A DNA stretch of 64,000 nt from assembly GCA_011525785.1 (NCBI GenBank), contig WYBT01000012.1:186001-250000 (forward strand), given 5' to 3'. The stretch comes from Planctomycetaceae bacterium (lineage in GTDB: Bacteria; Planctomycetota; UBA1135; GCA-002686595). The notes under the pieces are model-generated. The model had not been told where the DNA came from and made no database searches. It saw only the letters and a list, made by a program, of their open reading frames with translations. The position numbers and the translations under genes are program-made. Below, piece after piece: positions 39,248-48,499 of the stretch (positions are counted from its first letter, which is position 1; each line of letters starts with the position of its first letter).

Positions 39248-41734
39248 CTAGCGCGCGCTCGCGGCGAGCGCGGCCTCGATCAGCCGCAGTTGGCGCGGCT
39301 CGAGCAACTCGCCGTGCAGGCGCACGAGCTCCGCGCGCGCCTTCGAGTCGCCCACCGCGCCGAGCCCCTCGATCGCGGCGTTCTGGAGGCGGTAGGCGTC
39401 GGCGCCGCGCACGATCTCGAGCAGCGCGGTGCGCGTCGGCGGCCAGTTCGGCGCGCGTCGGGTCAGCTCGCGCAAGGCCGCCTCGCGCGCCGACGGATGC
39501 AGCGCCTGGTCGAGCGCTGCGGCCCGCAGCCGCTCGTCGACCTCCGCGCCCGGGAGCAGCGCCAGCGCGCGAAGCAGTTGCGCGCGCAGGGTGTCGTGCG
39601 GCGACGGACGCTGAAGCTGCGACTCGATCCACACTCGGGCCTGCTCGGGCGCCGCGACGGCGTACAGACGCGCCGCAGCGCCCATCGTGGCGTAGCTGTA
39701 GCGCGCGTCGAACTGCTGCAGCGCGAACTCGGCGAACAGCCGGCGCGTGTCCCAGCGAGCGAGCGACTCGAGCGCCGCGACGCGCACCGGCGCCGCCGGA
39801 TCCGAGCTCGCCAGGCGCATCAGCGTGCGCGCGATCGGATGGTCTTGACGCGTGTGAACACGGGCGAAGGCGCGCGCCGCCGCGACGCGCACGGCTTCGC
39901 TGGGGTCCTCCGCGCGCTGCAGCAGCACCTCGACGATGCGCCAGCGCAGCTTCTCGTCGACCGACTGCGCCAAGAGCTCGCCGAGCGCGGCCAGCGCGTC
40001 GCGCCGGCCGTTGACGTCGTCGTCGTCGGCCGCGAGCGCGAGCCACTCGTCGTTCGAGCGCCGCGTGCGAACCTCGGCCGGCAGCCAGCCGTGCTTGTCG
40101 AACACCACCCAGCGCGGTGCGGAGCTGCCGGCCAACTCGAAGCGCTGGCGGCGCTGATCGACGGTCACGCGCGTGGTGCGCGCTCCGCTCTCGTCGCGCA
40201 CCTCGATATCGACCGGAGTCGAGAACACGGCCGGGCAGCCGTTCTCGGGGCTCTGAACCTGTTCAACGTCGACGAGCACGCGCTGGCGCGAGGCGTCCCA
40301 GCTCCAGCGCACTTCGAACTGCGGATGGCCGGGCGAGCGCAGCCACTGCTCGAAGAACGAGCGCAGGTCCAGACCGCTCTCCACTTCGAGCGCGCGGCGC
40401 CAGTCGTCGGTGCTCACCGCGCGCCCGCGGTGCTCGGCCACGTAGCGGCGCAGCGCGGCGAAGAACGCGCGCTCGCCGACGACGAAGCGCAGGTGGTGCA
40501 AGCGCGCGGCCCCGCCCGGGTACGCGTGGCCGGTGGTGAACAGATCCATCGGCTGGCGGTAGACGTTCCACACGATCGGCCGGCGGCGCGCGCCGACGTC
40601 CTGCGCCAGGTAGCTCACCTGCACGTCGCGCATCGCCGCGCGGAAGGCGTCCTGGCCCTCGACGGCCTCGCGGTACAGCTCGGTCAGGTACGTCGCGAAG
40701 CCCTCGTTCAGCCAGATGTCCGACCAGTGCGCGCAGGTGAGCAGGTTCCCGAACCACTGGTGCGCGGCCTCGTGCGCGACGAGGTCGGTGGCGTCGTAGT
40801 CCCGCCGCCCCAGCTCGTCGGTCAGCACCGCGTCCGTCAGCGTCGTGGCGGTGATGTTCTCCATGCCGCCGAAGCGGAAGTTGTCGAGGCAGGCTTGCGT
40901 GTACTTGCCGAACGGGTAGCGCAGCCCCGTCAGTTCGCTGAAGTGCTCGAGCACGCCGGCCGTCGCGGAGAGGCTCGGCCCCAGGTGGGGTTCGAGTTCG
41001 CTCGCACCCCAGTATTCAAGCGCCACGCCGTCCCAGCGCTCGCGCAGCGTCGCGAACTCGCCCGCCACGAGCGTGGTGAGGTAGGCCGGGTGCGCGGTGC
41101 TCATGCGCCAGCGCTCGGCCGCACGCTCGCCGTCGAGTTCGACGCGCTCGACGAACTCGCCCGCGGCCAGCGAGCGCCAGGCGCGCGGCATCACGACGCG
41201 CAGCTCGCTCGTGGCGCGCTCGGCCGGAGCGTCGAAGCACGGGAACCAGTACGACGAGTCCTCGCACTCGCCCTGGGTATAGACCTGCGTCGGCACGCCG
41301 GCGCGCGGACGCACGAACCACAGTCCGGCGCGCGGAACGCCGCGGTAGCGGACGGTGAAGCTCGCCAGCGCGCGCGGCGCGAGGGGCTCGGAGAGGTGGA
41401 TGCGCAGCAGCGCGCCGTCGTGTTCGAAGCGCAGCTCGGCGCCGTCGCCAGACCGCACGTCGAGAACCTCGAGGCAGCGCAGGTCGAGCTCCACGACCGC
41501 GAGCGGCGCCTCGCGCGCGAACAGCCGCACGTGGCACTGGGCTTCGATGGCGCGCGCCTGCGGCACGAGCTCGAGTTCGAGCGCGTAGTGGTCGACGTCG
41601 AAGGGCGCCTGGCGCTGCGCGTGGGCCACCGGCTCGGTGAAGCGCGGCGTCCGCACCGGGAGCGGCGCGCAGGCCGGGAGGAGCGAGCTCGCTGCGCACA
41701 CGAGCGCGGCGCCGATCGTGCAGAGACTTCGCAT
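39248..41734 (-). CDS. M1-family metallopeptidase lipoprotein
   Basis: 828 residues. The N-terminus is a lipoprotein signal with lipobox LLPAC. The aminopeptidase-N-like beta domain leads to the exopeptidase-type motif GGMENITATTL and the zinc site HEAAH (His321-His325), with the third ligand Glu in WLNEGFATYLTELY. The C-terminal third consists of HEAT-like helical repeats (VRVAALESLARWDTRRLFAE). Known: M1 enzymes release N-terminal amino acids. Here it is membrane-anchored and extracytoplasmic, suggesting peptide scavenging or envelope protein turnover. Confidence 0.9.
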   Translation of the reverse strand: MRSLCTIGAALVCAASSLLPACAPLPVRTPRFTEPVAHAQRQAPFDVDHYALELELVPQARAIEAQCHVRLFAREAPLAVVELDLRCLEVLDVRSGDGAELRFEHDGALLRIHLSEPLAPRALASFTVRYRGVPRAGLWFVRPRAGVPTQVYTQGECEDSSYWFPCFDAPAERATSELRVVMPRAWRSLAAGEFVERVELDGERAAERWRMSTAHPAYLTTLVAGEFATLRERWDGVALEYWGASELEPHLGPSLSATAGVLEHFSELTGLRYPFGKYTQACLDNFRFGGMENITATTLTDAVLTDELGRRDYDATDLVAHEAAHQWFGNLLTCAHWSDIWLNEGFATYLTELYREAVEGQDAFRAAMRDVQVSYLAQDVGARRRPIVWNVYRQPMDLFTTGHAYPGGAARLHHLRFVVGERAFFAALRRYVAEHRGRAVSTDDWRRALEVESGLDLRSFFEQWLRSPGHPQFEVRWSWDASRQRVLVDVEQVQSPENGCPAVFSTPVDIEVRDESGARTTRVTVDQRRQRFELAGSSAPRWVVFDKHGWLPAEVRTRRSNDEWLALAADDDDVNGRRDALAALGELLAQSVDEKLRWRIVEVLLQRAEDPSEAVRVAAARAFARVHTRQDHPIARTLMRLASSDPAAPVRVAALESLARWDTRRLFAEFALQQFDARYSYATMGAAARLYAVAAPEQARVWIESQLQRPSPHDTLRAQLLRALALLPGAEVDERLRAAALDQALHPSAREAALRELTRRAPNWPPTRTALLEIVRGADAYRLQNAAIEGLGAVGDSKARAELVRLHGELLEPRQLRLIEAALAASAR

Positions 41735-41804
41735 GCGCTGCGCAGTCTACGCAGCACGAGTTCAACTTCCCCGCCTGCTCGGCGCCCGGCACAATGCGCG
41801 CAAC

Positions 41805-42599
41805 GTGGAGTTCTTGCTCGAGTGCATCGGCTTTCCGCCCGAGGTCGACGTCGACGGTCTGGTCGCACTGGCGCGCGAGCGCGGCGAACGCGCGCCGTTC
41901 CGCGGGCCGCAGGGCGAGCACCTGCGGCTGGCGCTCGGCGGCGGCCTCGAAGTGCGCGCCGACCGCGAGGGCGAGAGCGAGCCCTGGAGCGTGCATCCCT
42001 ACTTCCAGACCGAGCGGCGCCTGCGCGTCGCCGTCGAGACCGTGCGGCGCGCCTCGGACTCGCGCTACGACGCGCTGCTGATCGGCTGGGCCAATCCGGG
42101 GCTCAACGGACAGCTCTCGAGCGAGCCCGGCGCGTTTCCGCTGAGCGCCCTGGTCACCGACGCGCGCCGCCTGCCGCGCTCGCTGGCGCGCGGCCACGTG
42201 CTGGCGCTCTCGCTGGCGGGTTTCGCGCTGGACGTCGAGCGCGTCGGAGAGCGCGAGGTGGCGAGCGCGCGCCGCGGTCCGCAGCGGCGGCTCGCCGATG
42301 GAGGCTGGGTCCAGCCGTTGGGAGGTCCGGACGACCCGGGCGGCTGCGTCGAACTGGCGCTGTGCGTGCAACGCATCGAGGAGCGCACCAATCCGCTCAC
42401 GGGGGCGCGCGTGACCCTGCTCGACATGCGCGCTGGCGAGCGCGGCCTGATCCTGTTCGCGAGCCCCTGGCAGCTCGAGGTCGACCAGCTTCGTGCGCCG
42501 CGCGCCGGCGACTGGATTCGAGGCGTGTTCCTGCTCACCGGGCGCATCACCGGCGGCCTGCGGCCGGCCGAAGAGCACGCGGGCTCGCGCTTCGGTTGA
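41805..42599 (+). CDS. Protein of unknown function
   Basis: 264 residues from the GTG at 41805 (VEFLLECIGFPPEVDVDGLV), preferred because upstream in-frame sequence would overlap the divergent M1 gene. Recognisable segments are LRLALGGGLEVRADREGES, HPYFQTERRLRVAVETV and LLIGWANPGLNGQLSSEPGA. The composition is balanced and not shadow-like. There is no signal peptide or membrane helix, so it is probably cytoplasmic. I do not recognise the family. A strong hairpin separates it from the convergent neighbour. Confidence 0.65.
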   Translation: MEFLLECIGFPPEVDVDGLVALARERGERAPFRGPQGEHLRLALGGGLEVRADREGESEPWSVHPYFQTERRLRVAVETVRRASDSRYDALLIGWANPGLNGQLSSEPGAFPLSALVTDARRLPRSLARGHVLALSLAGFALDVERVGEREVASARRGPQRRLADGGWVQPLGGPDDPGGCVELALCVQRIEERTNPLTGARVTLLDMRAGERGLILFASPWQLEVDQLRAPRAGDWIRGVFLLTGRITGGLRPAEEHAGSRFG

Positions 42600-42727
42600 A
42601 CGCCGACGTGCGCGCGCGCGCTGGCGTCAGCGCGGCCTTCACGCCGCATTGAATGGGCGCATCGGCCAGAGCGCCGCTGCGCCCCGCGGCATTCGGCCGC
42701 GCTGAGACGTTGGTTTTGTCGCTACGA

Positions 42728-42766
42728 CCTCTCGGAGCCTTCGCGCAGCGCGAAGGCTCCGAGAGG
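42728..42766. terminator. Perfect 18-bp bidirectional hairpin terminator
   Basis: CCTCTCGGAGCCTTCGCG at 42728-42745 pairs perfectly with 42749-42766 around the loop CAG. It lies between two convergent genes ending at 42599 and 42774. A T-rich stretch (TTGGTTTTGTCG) flanks it on the left, giving an A-rich tail for the leftward transcript, so function on both strands is likely. Confidence 0.8.
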
Positions 42767-42773
42767 CAGTAGC

Positions 42774-44072
42774 TCAGCGCACCAGCTCGAGCGCCCGGAA
42801 CACCTTGCGTGCGGTCGTGCTCTTCACACCGGCGCTGATCCGCAGCTCGACCGTGCGAGCGTCGGCGCCGTACTCGAGCTCGACTTCCGCGCCGCCCGCG
42901 GCGAAGGCGCGCGCCGCCGAAAGCAACTCCGCGCGCCGCATCGAGAGCGCGCCGTAGAACTCCGCCGCGTCGCGCTCGCTGTCCCACACGCTCGACCAGC
43001 GCAGCGCACGCGCCTCGCCCGAACCCAGCAGGATCAAGCGGTCGCCGTCCCAGCCCTCGGCGAGTTCGTTGCCGAAACGCACGCCCATGATCGCCATCGG
43101 ACCGCCAGAGAGGTCGAGCCCGCCGCGCTCGTCGCTCGCGCTCGCCACGATCGAGGCCGCGAACTCACCCAGCGTGTCCTGGCGCAGCACCTGCCAACCA
43201 CCGGGCAACTCGCCGACCTCGAACGCGATGCGCGTCGGCTCGTCGAGCTCCGCCTCGCTCCAGTATTTCTTGGGGTGCAGCACCTGCTCGGTCGAGCGCG
43301 GCGGCGTGCGGAAAGCCGCGGAGATGTCGTCGTTGGCGACCGCTCCGGTCTGGGCCTGCAGCCAGGCGTCCTTGCGCGCTAGGAACGCTGCGCCCTGCAA
43401 GTAGGCGGCGAGCGTCGGCTTCCACAGCCACGCCGGCGCATCGGAGAGCGCGTCCATCTGCAGCTTCTGCGAGTCGGTCACGGCGCCGGTGTCGAGCGAG
43501 GCCATGTGGGCCACCATCCAGCGGTTCATCACGCCGGTGCCCGAGCCCTCCACCACCGCGTGGAAGGCCATCACCGCGTCCGAGTCGTCGCCCAGCCGCT
43601 TCAGCGTGCCGTCGATGTCGTAGAGCTGGTCGTCGAGCGCGTGCGCGAGTTCGTGCGCCATCACGATGCGCGCGAGATCGCGCGGCGTGGTGTCCATCAG
43701 GCTGAACGAATCGCTGTCGGGATCGTAGAAGCCCGCCACCTGCGCCTCGAGGAAGCGGAACTGGACCTCGAGCAGATCCTGATCGACCGGGAACACGCCC
43801 AGCAGCTTGGCGACGTCGCCGTCGGCGCGCAGGCGCTCGGGCGAACTGGACTTCTCGATGCGCTGCTTCATGTAGACGACCAGGTCCTCGCGCGACGCCA
43901 GCCGCACCGCCACCGGGCCCTTGAAGCGCTCGCCGCGCAGCGCCTCGATCTGCGTCTGGATCTCGCGCGAGATGCGCTCGAGCTCGGGGACCGTCCACTG
44001 CTCCTGGGGCGCGGCGAGCGGGACGGGAACCGACGAAAGGGCGACGAGCGCAGTCAACAGCGTGTGGATCAT
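42774..44072 (-). CDS. Exported zinc-metalloprotease-like protein (HELAH motif)
   Basis: 432 residues from ATG 44072 (MIHTLLTALVALSSVPVPLA, a signal peptide); an earlier ATG would overlap the divergent promoter. The helix LARIVMAHELAHALDDQLYD contains HExxH with a following acidic run, as in several secreted metallopeptidases. Preceding it is AQVAGFYDPDSDSFSLMDTT, also typical of these proteins. Seen: the motif. Inference: extracytoplasmic proteolysis; the third zinc ligand is not certain, candidates being the Glu of HAVVEGSGT downstream. The C-terminus (ALSMRRAELLSAARAFAAGG) is helical. Confidence 0.75.
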   Translation of the reverse strand: MIHTLLTALVALSSVPVPLAAPQEQWTVPELERISREIQTQIEALRGERFKGPVAVRLASREDLVVYMKQRIEKSSSPERLRADGDVAKLLGVFPVDQDLLEVQFRFLEAQVAGFYDPDSDSFSLMDTTPRDLARIVMAHELAHALDDQLYDIDGTLKRLGDDSDAVMAFHAVVEGSGTGVMNRWMVAHMASLDTGAVTDSQKLQMDALSDAPAWLWKPTLAAYLQGAAFLARKDAWLQAQTGAVANDDISAAFRTPPRSTEQVLHPKKYWSEAELDEPTRIAFEVGELPGGWQVLRQDTLGEFAASIVASASDERGGLDLSGGPMAIMGVRFGNELAEGWDGDRLILLGSGEARALRWSSVWDSERDAAEFYGALSMRRAELLSAARAFAAGGAEVELEYGADARTVELRISAGVKSTTARKVFRALELVR

Positions 44073-44158
44073 GGCGCCGCGCAGGATAGCGCTGCGTCGT
44101 TGCGGCCCCCGCGCGGGACTGGCACGATCTCGCGCTCTCCTGACGCAGGAACGCGCCC

Positions 44159-45295
44159 ATGCAAACCACCGCCGCCCCCGCACCGATCGCACCCGTGGAT
44201 CTCGCCGCCGAGCGCGCCGAACTCGGAACCGCCCTGCACGAGGCCGTGCTGCGCGTGCTCGACTCGGGCAAGTACGTGCTGGGCCCGGAGGTCGAAGCCT
44301 TCGAGCGCGCGTTCGCCGCGCACCACGGCGTCGCGCACGGAGTGGGAATGGCGACCGGCACCGACGCGCTGTGGCTGGGGCTGCTCGCGATCGGGGTGAA
44401 GCCCTGCGACAGCGTGGTCACGAGTCCCTTCACGTTCTTCGCCTCCGCCGCGTCGATCGCGCTGATCGGCGCGACCGTGCGGCTGGCGGACGTCGACTAC
44501 GACACGGCCTTGCTCGATCCGCTCAAGGCCGAGGCCGCGATCGACGGCCGCACGAGCGCGATCCTCCCCGTGCACCTCTACGGCCAGCTCGCCGACATGC
44601 GCGCCTTCCGCGCGCTGTGCGACAAGCGCAAGCTCGCGCTGCTCGAGGACGGCGCCCAGGCGCACGGCTCCACGCGCGACGGCTACGCCTGCGGTCAGCT
44701 CGGCGACGCGGGCACGTTCTCGTTCTACGTCACCAAGAACCTCGGCGCAGCCGGCGAGGGCGGCATCGTGGTCACGCAGCGCGCCGACGTCGCACAGGCG
44801 CTGCGTCAACTGCGCGATCACGGCAGCCCCACCAAGTACGTGCACACGCGCATCGGCACGAACTCGCGCCTCCAGGCGCTGCAGGCCGCGGTCCTCAACG
44901 TGAAGCTGCCGCACCTCGAGCGCTGGAACGCGCGCCGCCGCCAGCTCGCCGCACGCTACGAGCGCAACTTCGCGGGTCTCGACGCCGTCGCGCCGATGAA
45001 GCTCGCGCCCGGCGCGACGCACACCTACCACCAGTACACGGTGCGCATCCGCGGCGAGCGCTCGCGCGACCACGTGCTGGCCGAACTCGCCAAGCAGCAG
45101 ATCTTCGCCGGCGTGCACTACCCGCATCCGGTGCACCTGCAAGAGGCCGCGCGCGGCTGGGGCTACGGCCCGGGCGACTTCCCCAACGCCGAACGCCTCG
45201 CGCGCGAAGTGCTGTGCCTGCCGGTGCACCCGTTCCTGTCGGACGCCGACGTGGATCGCGTCTCGCAGGCCGTGCGCGCCGCGGCGGGCGTGTGA
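44159..45295 (+). CDS. DegT/DnrJ/EryC1/StrS-family sugar aminotransferase
   Basis: A 378-residue fold-type I PLP enzyme. Substrate and cofactor motifs: LDSGKYVLGPEVEAFERAFA, GMATGTDALWLGLLAIGVKP, SPFTFFASA, LPVHLYGQLADM, LEDGAQAHGS and the PLP lysine Lys193 in SFYVTKNLGAAGEGG. The C-terminal part has VHYPHPVHLQEA and CLPVHPFLSDADVDRV. Such enzymes aminate keto-sugar nucleotides (for example for O-antigen or glycan sugars). It stands alone here, so the substrate cannot be assigned. Confidence 0.92.
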   Translation: MQTTAAPAPIAPVDLAAERAELGTALHEAVLRVLDSGKYVLGPEVEAFERAFAAHHGVAHGVGMATGTDALWLGLLAIGVKPCDSVVTSPFTFFASAASIALIGATVRLADVDYDTALLDPLKAEAAIDGRTSAILPVHLYGQLADMRAFRALCDKRKLALLEDGAQAHGSTRDGYACGQLGDAGTFSFYVTKNLGAAGEGGIVVTQRADVAQALRQLRDHGSPTKYVHTRIGTNSRLQALQAAVLNVKLPHLERWNARRRQLAARYERNFAGLDAVAPMKLAPGATHTYHQYTVRIRGERSRDHVLAELAKQQIFAGVHYPHPVHLQEAARGWGYGPGDFPNAERLAREVLCLPVHPFLSDADVDRVSQAVRAAAGV

Positions 45296-45789
45296 GCAGC
45301 AGACGGTCAGCGCGTCGCACCCTGTGGCGCTCGAGCAGCGTCGCTCTCAGTCCCCGCGTTGACTCGGACGACAGCTGCCGCTGCCTTCCGAACTGCGCTT
45401 CATGCCGCCCGCGGTCCGCTTGTCGGCGCTGGTGAAGCCCGTCGTGCCGGCCCACGCGGCCCGGCTCCAGCGGGGGCATGGTCTCTGCGAGCCGTCGTTC
45501 ACCGAGGCGTACTCAGACCCTCTGCCCACGCTCAGCTGCGATTTCGAGCCCGCGTGGTCCGAACCATCGCTCGCGCGCTGCTCAGAGCGATGCAGTACGT
45601 TCCGTTGCAACTGGCGATGCTCATGGTCACGACGCCACTCAGCGTCGCCGGGCGGCCGACAGCACAGAGCGAGCCGTTCCACTCCGCACGCGCGCCCATC
45701 TTTCCGCCCGCGCCGGAGTCGATCGCGCCGCAGCTCGAACTGTTCCGACTGTCCGCCGAGCGCGCGGGCTCGGTGACGCGCACGCGCGC
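45296..45789. other. 494-bp region without a convincing gene
   Basis: This stretch is visibly less GC-biased at codon-third positions than its surroundings. Short open frames exist on both strands (for example one containing AGTTGFTSADKRTAGGMKRS on the minus strand and VVTMSIASCNGTYCIALSSA in a different minus frame). They are broken by frame changes, lack starts with ribosome sites and match no family I know. It may be a decayed gene or insertion at the edge of the accessory block that follows. Confidence 0.4.
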
Positions 45790-46977
45790 TCAGTCACGGC
45801 TCAGCGCAACCCACCGCTCCATGAAGCTCGCGGCGTCGTCGGTCGCGATTCCTTGCAGCCGCACGGTCGCGCCGGCGTCGCCCAGAACGAGGTCGACGGG
45901 GCCGACGCGCTCGGGAATCGTGGCGCTGGCGCGCTGCTGAAAGCCTCCCTGTGCGAGCACGCCTCGAACGAAAGTCAGGCGGTCGACGAATGCCAGACGC
46001 TGCTCCTGGCCACGGGCCCACAACTCGACGATCTCACCCGGTGAGAAGACGCCGAAGTGGATCGGGACGCCGGCGCCATCGCAGATCTGGGCTTGGTGGG
46101 AGAGGCTCACCATGCGCACGTAGGGCTCCGGGTCCGCGCCGAGCCAGGCGCGCACCGTCACGCCCGAACAGACGTGGTACGCGCGCGCAAGGGCCGTGGC
46201 GCGGAACTTCAGTTCGAACGCGTCGGCGCCGCGCGTCGCCGCGACAAGAGCGACGCACGGCGAATGCTCGACGTCGCAGGGCTCGAGCTGCAGTCCCGGT
46301 CGCGTGCGCACGACCACCACGGCGTCGCTCGCGTCATCGGACGCCAGCGCGAGCGTTCTGGGCTCAGCGACGAGCAGCGGGTCGCTGTCCTCCAGTTGCA
46401 CGCAGAACGTGGGCGCGTGAGCGAAGTCTCCATCGAGTCGCACGTGGCGGCCGTTGAGCGCGACGGGGCTGTGCAGATCCCACTCGAAGTCGAGTGAGAT
46501 CTCGTCGGCGTCGAGCGCGACGGGGAACGGGGTCGTCACCGTCATCGAGCACCCGGACGTCACGCCGGTGAGGCGAATCGGACCGCGCGCCGACGCTGGC
46601 TGCGCCGAGGGCGTGAGCGCCAGCCGGCCGCGAGCCTTGACGCCGCTGGGGTCTGCGCGAAGGACCAGCGTCGGTCTGGGTCCGGCGAACACGGCCGGCG
46701 CTACCTCGGCGCTCCACGGCACGCTGGTGCGCGGTCGCTCGGAACTCGAAAACAGGAGCCCTTCGGCGCCAGGCAGGACCTGAAACCTCAGAGCGCCGTC
46801 GGGGTCGCGCCATTCGAGGTCGAGGAATCCGGGCGCAACCAGTCGCTCGCGGTTGGCCTCGCCAGGCGCGCTGCGCTCGACGCCGGCCGCGCGGAGCAGC
46901 TCATCGGCGCTGGGCACGCGCCAGCGCCCGTCGCCACCCAGGCACGCCATGGGGATCAGCAGAGAGAGCCAGTTCAC
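45790..46977 (-). CDS. Exported protein of unknown function
   Basis: 395 residues from a GTG at 46977 that overlaps the upstream stop (GTGA). The N-terminus MNWLSLLIPMACLGGDG looks like a short signal or lipoprotein leader. The mature part is beta-rich, with several Cys (GCSMTV, FCVQLED, EPCDVEHSPCVA, HVCSGVTVRA, QICDGAG) and strands such as ISLDFEWDLHSPVALNGRHV, suggesting Ig-like or beta-sandwich domains with disulfides. No family is recognised. Last in a four-gene minus-strand set of exported proteins. The composition is less GC-biased than the housekeeping genes. Confidence 0.6.
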   Translation of the reverse strand: MNWLSLLIPMACLGGDGRWRVPSADELLRAAGVERSAPGEANRERLVAPGFLDLEWRDPDGALRFQVLPGAEGLLFSSSERPRTSVPWSAEVAPAVFAGPRPTLVLRADPSGVKARGRLALTPSAQPASARGPIRLTGVTSGCSMTVTTPFPVALDADEISLDFEWDLHSPVALNGRHVRLDGDFAHAPTFCVQLEDSDPLLVAEPRTLALASDDASDAVVVVRTRPGLQLEPCDVEHSPCVALVAATRGADAFELKFRATALARAYHVCSGVTVRAWLGADPEPYVRMVSLSHQAQICDGAGVPIHFGVFSPGEIVELWARGQEQRLAFVDRLTFVRGVLAQGGFQQRASATIPERVGPVDLVLGDAGATVRLQGIATDDAASFMERWVALSRD

Positions 46978-48026
46978 GATTGCTTTCCTTTCCTCAGCGC
47001 GGCGGCGCCGACGGTGAGCACGATCACAGCGACCAGCGTGGGCACTGCGGCGGCCCGCGACTGGGGCTTACTGTCGAACAAGGCCTCTAGCGCAGCGCGT
47101 TCGACTTTGACCGCCGCCAAGTCGTGCGGCTGTGCGATCCCCGCTGGCGCGGCGGCCATGTCCGCCAGGTTCATGGCGCGATCGATCCATTGGTTGGTGC
47201 GAAGCGAGTCGGACACGCGCAGATCGGCGACCCACGTTCGCTGAGACACGTTTCGCGCGTCCGGCATGGGCTGGTCCAGGCGCTCGATCGACTGCCAGAC
47301 CGTGACGGTCTGCACGTGACCGTCGCGGCGCACGCGGGCGTTCACGATGCGGGTGGGTCGCAGCGGCAGGCCGGCCCCGCCCTCGACGTGGCCCTCGAAG
47401 TCGAGCACTTCCGCCCACGCCTCGTCGTTCGAACGACTCTCGGCGTGAACGAGCCTTCCCGGCGGGGCTGCGTCGATGGTCAACAGGATCGACTTCCCGC
47501 TCTCGACCAGGTACTCGAGTTCGATGAGCCCGCCCTCAGCCGGCTGTACGTCGATCAACTTTGCGTCGGCCAGGGCCCCCGAAGCGCCGAGCAGTCCAAG
47601 ACCGAGGTAGACGATCTTGTCGATGCCGCTCGAGCGCTCGATCACAACGTTCTCGGTGGCGCCGCCAGCGATCCTGATCGAGCGCGCGGACTCTCCGCTG
47701 AGGTAGGAGTAGAACGTGCGCTCGAGAAAGGCCTCGGCCAGAGGTCCGTCCGCGGCGCGCCCTTCAAAGTAGGCGTCGTGCATGGCCACGCCGTGCTCCT
47801 CGAACTCCACGCGTACGACGCCCTCGAGCACGCGCCGTGGAGCACTCGCGCCGTCAGGCTCGGAGAACTCCAACCGGCGGTAGCGAAAATCGAGCTGCTC
47901 CCCGAGAGCGAGCGTCGCCACGTCCTTCAGGGGTCGCAACAAGCGTTGCGCGACTTCATGCGCGCCGTCTTCAGAATCGCCGGGCACGGCGCAGGCCATC
48001 AACATCAACCCCAGAGTTGCAAGCAT
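46974..48026 (-). CDS. Membrane-anchored exported protein of unknown function
   Basis: 350 residues. A short signal with a lipobox-like LMACA is followed by a soluble region (VAQRLLRPLKDVATLALGEQ and LDFRYRRLEFSEPDG, then RTFYSYLSGESARSIRIAGG). The C-terminus is a single hydrophobic helix (VPTLVAVIVLTVGAAAL) with a basic tail RKGKQS, a tail-anchor or sorting-like arrangement. The last helix suggests anchoring in the cytoplasmic membrane with the bulk outside. No family recognised. Its stop overlaps the start of the next gene, so the two are co-translated. Confidence 0.6.
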   Translation of the reverse strand: MLATLGLMLMACAVPGDSEDGAHEVAQRLLRPLKDVATLALGEQLDFRYRRLEFSEPDGASAPRRVLEGVVRVEFEEHGVAMHDAYFEGRAADGPLAEAFLERTFYSYLSGESARSIRIAGGATENVVIERSSGIDKIVYLGLGLLGASGALADAKLIDVQPAEGGLIELEYLVESGKSILLTIDAAPPGRLVHAESRSNDEAWAEVLDFEGHVEGGAGLPLRPTRIVNARVRRDGHVQTVTVWQSIERLDQPMPDARNVSQRTWVADLRVSDSLRTNQWIDRAMNLADMAAAPAGIAQPHDLAAVKVERAALEALFDSKPQSRAAAVPTLVAVIVLTVGAAALRKGKQS

Positions 48027-48135
48027 CGGATGTTCTTCGAGCGAATCGGGAGAGCGAGGGACACGTGGGCCAATGAGCGCGGGAGAACGGCTCGCGGTGC
48101 AGCGCGTCTCCCACGCGTCGAAAGTGCGCTCTGCG

Positions 48136-48495
48136 CTACTTGCAGTTCAGCTTGTCCTGAGTGCCCGAGGGCTTGATACCCGCGTCCCAGCACAGGCCGC
48201 CCGTGAACGGGCAGTCGCAGTCGCGGTACATCTGCTTGGCGAAGCGATCCAGGAAGTACGTGCAGATGACGTTGTCCTCTCGCATGCACACGCCCGGAGT
48301 GACGGTGACGTCGACGAACCGGTCCCAACACACGAAGTAGCAGTCGTACTCACAGCCAGCGGGGTTGGGGAACGCCGTGATCGCCTTCACGCACGGCCCG
48401 CGTGAGGGCCCGCCGCCGGTGTCGTTAGAACGTGCGCTGCCAGACACAGCCAGAGTCAGCGCGCCGGCGAGGAGCAGGATTCGATTCAAAATCAT
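48136..48495 (-). CDS. Small secreted Cys-rich protein
   Basis: 119 residues from ATG 48495 (MILNRILLLAGALTLAVSGS, a good signal peptide). The mature ~95 residues hold ten Cys in the pattern C, CEYDC, C, C, C, CDC, C, C (for example GCEYDCYFVCWDRF and YRDCDCPFTGGLCWD), enough for five disulfides. This points to a compact disulfide-stabilised extracellular protein. It starts only 4 bp after the stop of the large Ig-like protein gene upstream. No known toxin or inhibitor family is recognised, and antimicrobial, adhesion and structural roles are all open. Confidence 0.65.
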   Translation of the reverse strand: MILNRILLLAGALTLAVSGSARSNDTGGGPSRGPCVKAITAFPNPAGCEYDCYFVCWDRFVDVTVTPGVCMREDNVICTYFLDRFAKQMYRDCDCPFTGGLCWDAGIKPSGTQDKLNCK

Positions 48496-48499
48496 GGCT

